Assembly (NCBI RefSeq): GCF_000381885.1
Contig: NZ_KB907215.1
Span: forward strand, 296,163 to 360,162
Reading direction: 5' to 3'
Length of the DNA stretch: 64,000 nucleotides
DNA from: Actinomadura atramentaria DSM 43919
GTDB lineage: Bacteria > Actinomycetota > Actinomycetes > Streptosporangiales > Streptosporangiaceae
The position numbers and the translations under genes were made by a program. Each line of letters opens with the position of its first letter. The stretch's first letter is position 1. The notes beneath the pieces were generated by a model. That model worked only from the letters and a program-made list of their open reading frames with translations. It was not told the origin of the DNA and searched no databases. Shown here piece after piece: positions 47,002 through 54,129 of this stretch.

Positions 47002-47210
47002 CCTGCGCGTCGCCGGGCCGTTACGGACAGCGTCCGTACGGTCGCGTTCCGGTACCGGGACGGCGGAACCGGGAGATCCGGCGCCGAGCGCGCCGATCCG
47101 GTCGGCGGCAGTACCCGGGTGCGCCGCGCCGAGACCGCGCGGACTCGGACCGGGGCCGGCCCGGACGCCGGGCATGGGGCGCGGGCCGCCGCGCCGGTCG
47201 CCGGCGTCGT

Positions 47211-47275
47211 CAGCACGGGTCATCAGCACGGGTTGTCAGCACGGGTCGTCAGCACGCGTCGTCAGCACGGGTGGT
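47211..47275 (+). repeat. 13-bp tandem repeat, 5 copies, in the NlpC/P60 leader
   Basis: Five units with exact 13-bp period start at 47211, 47224, 47237, 47250 and 47263; consensus CAGCACGGGTCGT. They end 18 bp before the chosen start codon and 6 bp before the ribosome site. The period excludes a conserved coding role. Confidence 0.9.
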
Positions 47276-47292
47276 CGAGCAGAGGAGTGGTC

Positions 47293-48360
47293 GTGGAGCC
47301 GTTGCGCCGTGGGTCGCGTCCGGTCGGAAAACATCGCCGCCCCCCAACGCGCGGCGCGGCCGCACCGTTCACGGCGAGGATCTTCACCACGGGGCTGTTC
47401 ACCACGAGCCTTTTCACCACGGGTCTCGTCAGCACCGGGCTGGCCGCCAGCGGTTTGTCGCCGGTTCCGGGGATCGCGCCGCCCGCGCACGCGGACCCCG
47501 CGCCGCCCGGCGACGACCTCGCGGGCCGCGCGCACCGGCTCGCGGACCGGCTCGAACAGCTCACCGAGCAGTACAACGGCCTGCGGGTGAAGCTGCGCGA
47601 GGCGCAGCAGGCGGCGCGGACCGCGCGGGCGAGCGCGGACCGGCAGCACCGGCAGCTCGACGGGCTGCGGGACGCGTTCAGCGGCCTGGCCGCGGACGCG
47701 TACATGCAGAGCGGCACCGACCCGGCCAGCGCGCTCTTCGCGGCACGGGACCCGCAGACCGTCCTGGACCAGAGCGCGACGCTGCGGTACTTCGCGACGC
47801 AGAACGGCACGCGCGTCCAGACGCTCGTCCAGGCGATGCAGGCGGCCGAGCGCGCCCGCCGGGCCGCCGAGGACCGCGCCGCCGAGGTGACGCGGCTGCG
47901 CGGGCGGCTCGACGCGCAGCGCGACGAGATCAACGAGGCGTACGAGAAGGTGCGCGGAAAGCTCGTCGCCAAGGACCCCGAGCAGTTCGCGAAGCTGCCG
48001 GTGTTCGGCGCGGGCCGCGCCGCCGAGGCGCTGCGGATCGCGATGGCCAAGGTCGGGCGGCCGTACGTGTGGGGCGCGGCGGGGCCGACGTCGTTCGACT
48101 GCTCGGGCCTGACGATGTGGGCGTACCGGCAGGTCGGCGTCAGGCTGCCGCACTACACGGGCAGCCAGTGGCACGCGGGCGTCCATGTCTCGCGGAGCCA
48201 GCTCCGGCCGGGCGACCTGGTGTTCTTCTACTCGGATCTGCACCACGTGGGGATGTACGTCGGCGGCGGCAAGATGCTGCACGCCCCGCACACGGGCGAC
48301 GTGGTGCGCATCGCGCCGATCGCGGGCCGTCCGTTCGCGGGCGCGGTTCGCGTCGCCTGA
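47293..48360 (+). CDS. Secreted NlpC/P60 peptidoglycan endopeptidase
   Basis: About 355 residues from GTG 47293, chosen because AGAGGAG lies at 47281-47287; the frame is open further upstream but runs through the 13-bp repeats. The export signal contains a curious pentapeptide repeat (IFTTG LFTTS LFTTG LVSTG LAASG). A coiled coil (about 75-230, with RLEQLTEQYNGLRVKL) comes next. The NlpC/P60 domain has catalytic Cys in TSFDCSGLTMW, His in DLHHVGMYVG and a third polar residue in LHAPHTG. It should cut peptide crosslinks in peptidoglycan, with the coiled coil probably controlling access (RipA-like). Confidence 0.93.
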   Translation: MEPLRRGSRPVGKHRRPPTRGAAAPFTARIFTTGLFTTSLFTTGLVSTGLAASGLSPVPGIAPPAHADPAPPGDDLAGRAHRLADRLEQLTEQYNGLRVKLREAQQAARTARASADRQHRQLDGLRDAFSGLAADAYMQSGTDPASALFAARDPQTVLDQSATLRYFATQNGTRVQTLVQAMQAAERARRAAEDRAAEVTRLRGRLDAQRDEINEAYEKVRGKLVAKDPEQFAKLPVFGAGRAAEALRIAMAKVGRPYVWGAAGPTSFDCSGLTMWAYRQVGVRLPHYTGSQWHAGVHVSRSQLRPGDLVFFYSDLHHVGMYVGGGKMLHAPHTGDVVRIAPIAGRPFAGAVRVA

Positions 48361-48751
48361 GCGGCCGTCGCGCCGCGCAGAACACGCGGCGGCGGGGCGG
48401 GGGCCTGCGAAGGCGCGGTGCGACGGGTGCGGCGTCTGAGGACGCGGAAGCGTTACCGCCCGGCCGCATCCGGACAAAGAGCATGAAAGCCACCGCCACA
48501 GGGGCGAACGCGGGCCTATGCTGGCGACTCCGGTGCTCGCGGCGGCGCTCCCACTCCGCCCCGGCCGTTCGCGGGCACGGCGACGGCGCGGCGGACGCGT
48601 CCCGGGAGAACGGGCGCGGATCGGCCGCGGAGGGTCGCGGACGCGACGCGGGAACAACGTCCGCGGCGACGCCACCGGCGGGAGGCTCCCCGCCGGAACG
48701 CCGACGCCGCCGCACGGGGTAGGACGGAGTTCGCCGGTGTTTCGGTACGGA
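48361..48751. other. Intergenic region between NlpC/P60 and the LuxR-type gene
   Basis: About 390 bp holding a short hairpin at 48371-48391 and no recognisable gene. Confidence 0.45.
48371..48391 (+). terminator. Hairpin after NlpC/P60
   Basis: A 7-bp stem (CGCCGCG and CGCGGCG) with a 7-nt loop, 10 bp beyond the stop; a short but well-placed terminator candidate. Confidence 0.5.
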
Positions 48752-48982
48752 CTAGATGAGCTGCCTTCGGGCCGCCCACACCACGGCCTCGATAGGGGTG
48801 TTCACCTCAAGCCGGTCGCAGATGGTCCGCAGCCGGCGGCGCAGGGTTCGCGCGCTCAACTCGAGTTTTCGTGCCGCCACATCGGCGGTGACACCGCTGG
48901 CGATCTGCGCGAGGAGCCGGATCTCCTCCTCGTTCAGTCGCGGATCGTCGGTGCCACGACGTGCGAGTGTGGCCTGTTCCAC
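48752..48982 (-). CDS. Stand-alone LuxR-type helix-turn-helix protein
   Basis: I start this 76-residue protein at GTG 48982 because GAGGGAGGACG precedes it; the frame could begin at 49042. Nearly the whole protein is a GerE/LuxR-like DNA-binding domain (LNEEEIRLLAQIASG, then VAARKLELSARTLRRRL, then LEVNTPIEAVVWAARRQLI). No receiver or sensor domain is present, so it may act as a small constitutive or partner-controlled regulator. Confidence 0.78.
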   Translation of the reverse strand: MEQATLARRGTDDPRLNEEEIRLLAQIASGVTADVAARKLELSARTLRRRLRTICDRLEVNTPIEAVVWAARRQLI

Positions 48983-49597
48983 TCCGTCCTCCCTCGTCCG
49001 TGGTGATGACCGCGGGGATGCAGCCGCCCGCTGCACAGGCACGGGTGAGCGTCGATCTGTACGCGCTTCGGGTTGCCGGGTCCGGAGCCTTCCGGACTTA
49101 GATCATCGGATTCCTTACTGGTCTCGCGTGCTTGGCCGGAGGTGGCCGATGGGTGGTTTGCGGGGCATCATCCCGGAACTCCGGGTCACGATTCACTCGT
49201 TGGCGTTGCGGTCCCGTTCCGGCGAGGACGCCGGAGGGGTGCAGGAAGGAGCGCGCCACCGACGGAAGAACCCCGGCCACGACGGCGTGACCGAGTCCAT
49301 CGAGAGGGGAGCGCAAGAACGGGAACGAGCGTCGATCTCCAGCCATCGCGCCCCTTCCCGTCCGTCCCGACCCGCCAGCCCGCACCGGGCGCCGTCGCAC
49401 CGCCGCAGGCGAAGATCGTGAATCGTTTCAAGCTACGCTTCGGCTCGGAACGCTAGGCGGCCGAATCCGGCCCGTCAAGCGCCGATTACGTACTATCTGT
49501 GCTCGTATGGAGACCTGGGGTAGCCGAGGCTGCGGGGGCTTGCCGCGCACGACCCTTCTGACCTGCGAGAACAAGCCCGGTGCCCACGAGGAGTAAC
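48983..49597. other. Divergent region between the LuxR-type and LacI-type regulators
   Basis: About 615 bp without a convincing gene. It contains a small dyad (GTCCGGA at 49080-49086 and TCCGGAC at 49091-49097) about 100 bp upstream of the LuxR-type gene. TACTAT at 49491-49496 is a possible -10 toward the LacI gene. Confidence 0.4.
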
Positions 49598-50608
49598 GTG
49601 CCGCAGACGAGTATTCGCGAGGTAGCGAGGCGTGCCGGGGTCTCAGTTGGGACCGTTTCGAATGTCCTAAACCGGCCAAACATCGTGGCCGAAGCGACCC
49701 GTGACCGTGTGCTCGCCGCGATCGAGGAGTTGGGGTTCGTCCGTAACGAGTCCGCGCGGCGGCTCCGGCAGGGGCCCGACGACCGGCCGAGCGGGCGGGC
49801 GCGCGCGTTCGGCGTCGTCGTGGAGGACCTGACGAACCCCTACGCGTCCGACGTCGCGCGCGGCGCGGAACTCGCGTTCGAGGAGGCCGGGTTCGAGACG
49901 CTGTGGCTGTCCACCGACCACTCCGCCGACCGGGAGCGGCGCGCGCTGGAACTGCTCGCCGAGCAGCGCGCCGCGGGCGTGCTCGTCAGCTCCGTCGAGA
50001 CCGGGCCGGACCGGATCGCGCGGTGGCGCGAGTCCGGGATGTGCGTCGTGCTGCTCGACCGGGCGGGGCCGGACTTCTGCTCCGCGCAGGTCGACCACGT
50101 CGCGGGCGGGGACATCGCGGCCGCGCACCTGCTGGCGCTCGGGCGGGACCGGATGGCGTTCGTGACCGGGGTGCCCGAGCCGCAGCCCGTGGTCGAGCGC
50201 TGCGAGGGCGCGGCGCGGACGCTGGCCAAGGCGGGCGCGGGCGAGCTGGCGGTGCTGACGCAGGACGCGCTGTCGCCGACCGCCGGGCAGCGCGCGGCGC
50301 GGGCGCTGGTCTCGATGTCGCCGGTGCCGACCGGGGTGTTCTGCGCGAACGACCTGCTGGCGATCGGCGTCGTCAACGAACTCGTCCGGCTCGGCGCGCG
50401 CGTCCCCGAGGACGTCGCGGTGATCGGCTACGACGACATCGAGCTGGCGCGCAGCTCGGCGGTGCCGCTGACGACGATCCGGCAGCCGCGCCGCGAACTC
50501 GGCTGGGAGGCGGCGGAGCTGGCGCTGGCCGAGACGGCGGAGGGCTCCGCGCACGAGCACCGGCAGATCGTGCTGCGGCCGGAGCTGATGGTGCGCGAAT
50601 CCGCCTGA
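49598..50608 (+). CDS. LacI/GalR-family transcriptional regulator
   Basis: About 336 residues from GTG 49598, chosen for the ribosome site ACGAGGAG; GTG 49580 is an alternative. The N-terminal LacI helix-turn-helix and hinge (SIREVARRAGVSVGTVSNVLNRP) precede a periplasmic-binding-protein-like effector domain (FGVVVEDLTNPYASDVARG, VIGYDDIELARSSAVPLTTIRQP). It probably represses genes until a sugar or similar ligand binds. The nearest downstream gene, 56 bp away and on the same strand, is a P450 rather than a sugar operon, so the target is unclear. Confidence 0.92.
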   Translation: MPQTSIREVARRAGVSVGTVSNVLNRPNIVAEATRDRVLAAIEELGFVRNESARRLRQGPDDRPSGRARAFGVVVEDLTNPYASDVARGAELAFEEAGFETLWLSTDHSADRERRALELLAEQRAAGVLVSSVETGPDRIARWRESGMCVVLLDRAGPDFCSAQVDHVAGGDIAAAHLLALGRDRMAFVTGVPEPQPVVERCEGAARTLAKAGAGELAVLTQDALSPTAGQRAARALVSMSPVPTGVFCANDLLAIGVVNELVRLGARVPEDVAVIGYDDIELARSSAVPLTTIRQPRRELGWEAAELALAETAEGSAHEHRQIVLRPELMVRESA

Positions 50609-50664
50609 TCTTGCGCGCTGGGCACTATTGACAGCACGTCCGAAATGGGCGTGACTGGTCTCTC

Positions 50665-51864
50665 ATGGACCAGGCGATGGCGGACGCCGCCGGCATCCTC
50701 GGCTTCGACCCGTTCGACCCCGCGTTCCGGTCGGACCCCTATCCCCGTTATCCGGCTCCCGGCCCGCTCCTGCGGACGCCCGTCGGGCTGTGGGTGACGT
50801 CCTCGTACGCGCTGTGCGAGCGAGCGCTGCGCGACCCGGCGTTCGGGCACGGCGGCGCGGACGGCGAGTCGTGGCGCAGCGGCCCCGCGCGGCGCCGGTC
50901 GTTCCTCACGATGGACCCGCCGGACCACACGCGGCTGCGGCGGCTCGTCAGCAAGGCGTTCACGCCCCGGCTCGTGGAGCGGCTGCGGCCCCGCGTCACC
51001 GCGCTCGTGGACGACCTGCTCGCCGCGGCGCACGGCTCGACCGACCTCATCGCGGCGCTCGCGTACCCGCTGCCGGTCGTCGTCATCAGCGAGTTGCTGG
51101 GCGTGCCGCCGGAGGACCACGAGCGGTTCAAAGCGTGGTCGGACGCGCTCGCCCGCGGACTGGACCCCGACTTCCTGCTGCCCGCCGACGAGCTGGCGCG
51201 CCGGGACGAGGCGCGCGCCGAGTTCGCCGCCTACTTCCGCGAGCTGGCCGCGCGCCGCCGCGCGGAACCGCGCGACGACCTGCTGAGCGCGCTCGTCGCC
51301 GTGTCGGACGGCGGGGACGCCCTCAGCGAGGAAGAACTGCTCGGGACGTGCATCCTGCTGCTCGTCGCGGGCCACGAGACGACCGTCAACCTCATCGGCA
51401 ACGGTGCGCTGGCGCTGCTGCGGAACCCGGACCAGCTCGCGCGCTTCCGGGCGCGGCCGGACGGCGTCGCGGCGGCGGTCGAGGAACTGCTGCGCTACGA
51501 CCCGCCCGTCCAGCTCACGCTGCGGACGGCGCTCACCGACACCGACCTCGGCGGAACGCCGCTCAGGCGCGGCTCGCTGGTGCTGCTGCTCACCGGGCGC
51601 GCCAACCGGGACCCCGCCGCCTTCGCCGACCCGGACCGGCTCGACCTCGCCCGCTACGCCGACGGCACGCATGCCGCCCGGCACCTGTCGTTCGGGCAGG
51701 GCATCCACTACTGCCTGGGCGCGCCGCTCGCCCGACTCGAAGGCCAGGTCGCCCTGGCGAAGCTGTTCGAGCGGGACGTCCGCCTGTCACCGGAGCCGCT
51801 GACGTACCGCGACAACCTCGTCCTGCGCGGCCTGAGCTCCCTACCGGTGACCCTTGACGACTGA
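50665..51864 (+). CDS. Cytochrome P450
   Basis: A 399-residue bacterial class I P450. Hallmarks are the I-helix AGHETT, the K-helix ELLRYDPP and the heme loop FGQGIHYCLG with Cys350 as axial ligand. It oxidises an unknown substrate and needs a ferredoxin and reductase, which are not encoded nearby. The gene follows the LacI regulator closely. Its last 70 bp form the first copy of a triplicated segment of about 97 bp that runs on to the end of the convergent TetR gene. Confidence 0.94.
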   Translation: MDQAMADAAGILGFDPFDPAFRSDPYPRYPAPGPLLRTPVGLWVTSSYALCERALRDPAFGHGGADGESWRSGPARRRSFLTMDPPDHTRLRRLVSKAFTPRLVERLRPRVTALVDDLLAAAHGSTDLIAALAYPLPVVVISELLGVPPEDHERFKAWSDALARGLDPDFLLPADELARRDEARAEFAAYFRELAARRRAEPRDDLLSALVAVSDGGDALSEEELLGTCILLLVAGHETTVNLIGNGALALLRNPDQLARFRARPDGVAAAVEELLRYDPPVQLTLRTALTDTDLGGTPLRRGSLVLLLTGRANRDPAAFADPDRLDLARYADGTHAARHLSFGQGIHYCLGAPLARLEGQVALAKLFERDVRLSPEPLTYRDNLVLRGLSSLPVTLDD

Positions 51865-52087
51865 TCAGGATCAGGCGCGGGCGGCGCGGAGTTCCGCCGA
51901 CCTACCGCGACAACCTCATCCGGCGCGGCCTGAACGCCCACCAGCGACCCTTCACGGCTGATCCGGGGTCAGGCGCGGCGGCGCGGAGCCGCTGACCTAC
52001 CGCGACAGCCCCGTGGCGCGCGGCCTGAGTTCCTACCGGTGACGCTCCACGATCGAGCCCGGGGTCAGGCGCGGGCGGCGCGGAGTT
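51796..52087. repeat. Degenerate tandem triplication across the P450/TetR 3' ends
   Basis: Three copies begin CCGCYGACSTACCGCGACA at 51796, 51894 and 51989 (periods 98 and 95 bp). Each runs through a segment like the P450 C-terminus (LTYRDNLVLRGLSS) and ends GGCGCGGAG. Copy 1 includes the P450 stop. The shared end of copy 3 forms the last codons of the convergent TetR gene. Confidence 0.88.
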
Positions 52088-52730
52088 CTACGGCGTCGAG
52101 GAAGAGGGCGAGGGCGGTTTCGAACTGGTCCTCGCGGTCGACCTCGGCGAGGTGGGGGGCGACGGCGGCCAGGTGGGGGTACTTCTCGGGCGACGCGGCC
52201 AGGTACTCGCGGCCCCAGGCCGCCGCGTCGCCGGCCAGCGCCTTGGGGTCGGCGACCAGGAGGTTGGCCTCGAAGGCGGCCTGGGCCAGGGCGACGTCGA
52301 CCAGGGCGCGGTAGCAGGACGCCGCCTCGCGGCCGGCGAGGCCCGCCTGGTGGAGGGCGGCGAGGACGATCTCCGCGCCCAGGAACTCCGTCTCGCGGCG
52401 CGTGGTCCGCCCGGCGACCAGCACCGCGACCTGCGGGTGCGCGCAGCACGCGCGGCGGACGCGGCGGGCGAGGCCCGCGAGCGTCTCGCGCCAGTCGACG
52501 GACGGCGCGAAGCCGTCCAGCGCCGCCGCGAGCAGGCGTTCGGCGAGCGCGAGCAGCAGGTCGTCCTTGCTGCCGAAGTGCCGCAGCACGGCGGTGTGGT
52601 CCGCGCCGAGCTCCGCGCCGAGCCGCCGGAAGGTGAGGGCCTGCGGTCCGCCGTCCTCGATGATCTTCATGGCGGCGTCGACGATGCGGTCGGGGGTCAG
52701 GGATCGCCGTCGCGCGGCCGAGTCGATCAC
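52065..52730 (-). CDS. TetR-family regulator (TetR_C-type ligand domain)
   Basis: A 221-residue protein from GTG 52730. The N-terminal helix-turn-helix (DRIVDAAMKIIEDGGPQALTFRRLGAELGADHTAVLRHFGSKDDLL read in pieces) is of the TetR type, and the C-terminal domain resembles the tetracycline-repressor-type ligand domain. A -10-like TATTCT (52742-52737) lies 7 bp from the GTG, so the message is probably leaderless. It is divergent from a secreted serine hydrolase, with a dyad in between, and probably regulates it. Its final codons fall in the triplicated segment. Confidence 0.88.
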   Translation of the reverse strand: MIDSAARRRSLTPDRIVDAAMKIIEDGGPQALTFRRLGAELGADHTAVLRHFGSKDDLLLALAERLLAAALDGFAPSVDWRETLAGLARRVRRACCAHPQVAVLVAGRTTRRETEFLGAEIVLAALHQAGLAGREAASCYRALVDVALAQAAFEANLLVADPKALAGDAAAWGREYLAASPEKYPHLAAVAPHLAEVDREDQFETALALFLDAVELRAARA

Positions 52731-52736
52731 CTACCC

Positions 52737-52782
52737 AGAATAGGCCCGCGCGTTGATGCACCACTGTTGACACCATTGGTGC
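52737..52782. promoter_or_regulatory. Divergent promoter region with candidate TetR operator
   Basis: An inverted repeat, GCACCA at 52758-52763 and TGGTGC at 52777-52782 (13-bp spacer), sits between the TetR gene and the serine hydrolase gene, next to the TetR -10 (52742-52737) and a TTGACA at 52767-52772. This is the expected place for autoregulation. Confidence 0.5.
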
Positions 52783-52834
52783 GCGAGGGGTTTCATGCCG
52801 GTGGCCGTCCCCCCGACCCGAAGGAGAACCCGGC

Positions 52835-54019
52835 ATGCCGTTCTTCAGAAGACTGCTCGCCACGACCACGGCGGTCGGCGCGCTCGTCGCCGCCGTGCCC
52901 GGCGCGGCCCGCGCCGACGACGCGCCGCTGCCCCTGCCGCTGCTGGCGCACGCGCCGTTCTATCCGACGACGACCGTCCAGCCCGCGGACCGCCCGCTCG
53001 CGCTGAAGCGCGACACGCGGGCGCTGGACGTCAGCTACACCTACCAGGGCACGAAACGGACGCTGAAGGACTTCCTGAACCGCTCGTCCACGCTCGGGTT
53101 CCTCGTGCTGCGCGGCGACACGGTCGTCAACGAGCAGTACTTCTCCGGCTACGACGCCGGGAGCCGGTTCAACTCCTGGTCGGTCGGCAAGTCGATCACG
53201 TCGGCCGCGATCGGCGCCGCCGTCGCGGACGGCAAGATCCGCTCGGTGGACGATCCCGTGACCGCGTACGTCCCCGAGCTGCGCGGCACCGGGTACGACG
53301 GGGTCAAGATCCGCGACGTGCTGCACATGGCGTCCGGCCACGACTACGACGAGACGAACTACTTCGACCCGACCAAGGGCTCCACCGCCACGATGATCCG
53401 CATGGTCTTCGGCGCGAAGCTCGCCGACCAGGCCAAGGAGGGCGGCCGCAAGGAGCAGCCCGGCACCCGCTGGAACTACGACTCGATGAACACGTTCGTG
53501 CTCGGCTGGGTCGTCCGGAAGGCGACCGGCAAGTCGCTCGCGTCGTACGTGCAGGACCGGATCTGGCGGCCCGCCGGAATGGAGTCGGCGATGCAGATGG
53601 GCCGCGACTACTCCGGCAGCGAGATCGCGTTCTGCTGCTACCACGCGACCGTGCGGGACTTCGGCCGGTTCGGGCTGCTGTACCTGCGCGACGGCAAGGG
53701 CCCCGACGGGCGTCCGGTGCTGCCCGCGTCCTGGGTGCGCGACTCCGTCACGAGCACCGAGCCGTACCTGCAGCCAGGCAGCCTCGTCCCGGACAAGCCC
53801 GACGACCCGGAGAACGACTTCGGCTACGGCTACCAGTGGTGGCTCGGGAACGGCGGGCAGGGCGACTACTCGGCCATCGGCATCCTCGGCCAGTTCGTCT
53901 ACGTCTCGCCGCGCGACGGCGTCGTGATCGTCAAGACGAGCCAGGACCTCAACTCGGCGGCGCACCAGGCGGAGTCGCTGTACGCGTTCCGCGCCGTCGC
54001 CGACGCCGTGGCGCACTGA
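52835..54019 (+). CDS. Secreted serine hydrolase (class C beta-lactamase/NylB-like family)
   Basis: A 394-residue exported protein with a signal peptide to about residue 27 (AARA). The beta-lactamase-type fold shows the SxxK nucleophile motif in NSWSVGKSITS, a YxS-like second motif in RWNYDSMNT, and a C-terminal GILGQFVYVSPRDGVVIV. It resembles 6-aminohexanoate-dimer hydrolases and penicillin-binding-like esterases; the natural substrate is unknown. AAGGAG precedes the ATG. It is followed by a strong terminator. Confidence 0.9.
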   Translation: MPFFRRLLATTTAVGALVAAVPGAARADDAPLPLPLLAHAPFYPTTTVQPADRPLALKRDTRALDVSYTYQGTKRTLKDFLNRSSTLGFLVLRGDTVVNEQYFSGYDAGSRFNSWSVGKSITSAAIGAAVADGKIRSVDDPVTAYVPELRGTGYDGVKIRDVLHMASGHDYDETNYFDPTKGSTATMIRMVFGAKLADQAKEGGRKEQPGTRWNYDSMNTFVLGWVVRKATGKSLASYVQDRIWRPAGMESAMQMGRDYSGSEIAFCCYHATVRDFGRFGLLYLRDGKGPDGRPVLPASWVRDSVTSTEPYLQPGSLVPDKPDDPENDFGYGYQWWLGNGGQGDYSAIGILGQFVYVSPRDGVVIVKTSQDLNSAAHQAESLYAFRAVADAVAH

Positions 54020-54030
54020 CCGCGGAAACG

Positions 54031-54064
54031 CCGCGGCCCCGCACCCGAAGGTGCGGGGCCGCGG
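54031..54064. terminator. Terminator, first of a duplicated pair
   Basis: A perfect 15-bp stem (CCGCGGCCCCGCACC and complement) closed by a CGAA tetraloop, 11 bp after the serine hydrolase stop. Confidence 0.92.
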
Positions 54065-54097
54065 TCCGCGCTACGGACCGGCTGCAGGGGGTCGAGA

Positions 54098-54117
54098 CCC
54101 GCACGCGAAAGTGCGGG
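54098..54117. terminator. Terminator, second (partial) copy beside lysS
   Basis: A 7-bp stem (CCCGCAC and GTGCGGG) with loop GCGAAA. The following GTGCGGGGCCGCG and TCCGCGCTAC repeat the sequence at 54051-54073, so this is a partial duplicate of the first terminator, now serving lysS. Confidence 0.7.
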
Positions 54118-54129
54118 GCCGCGTCCGCG

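Noticed and set aside
47008..47292. c-di-AMP (ydaO-type) riboswitch before the NlpC/P60 gene
   Set aside because: The position and leader length fit, but I could not find the conserved GGGGTGAA and GGGGACCC-type elements. A covariance search would be decisive.
43796..54129. Integrated mobile element between lsr2 and lysS
   Set aside because: No integrase, transposase, tRNA or terminal repeats were found; the genes look chromosomal, with native GC content.
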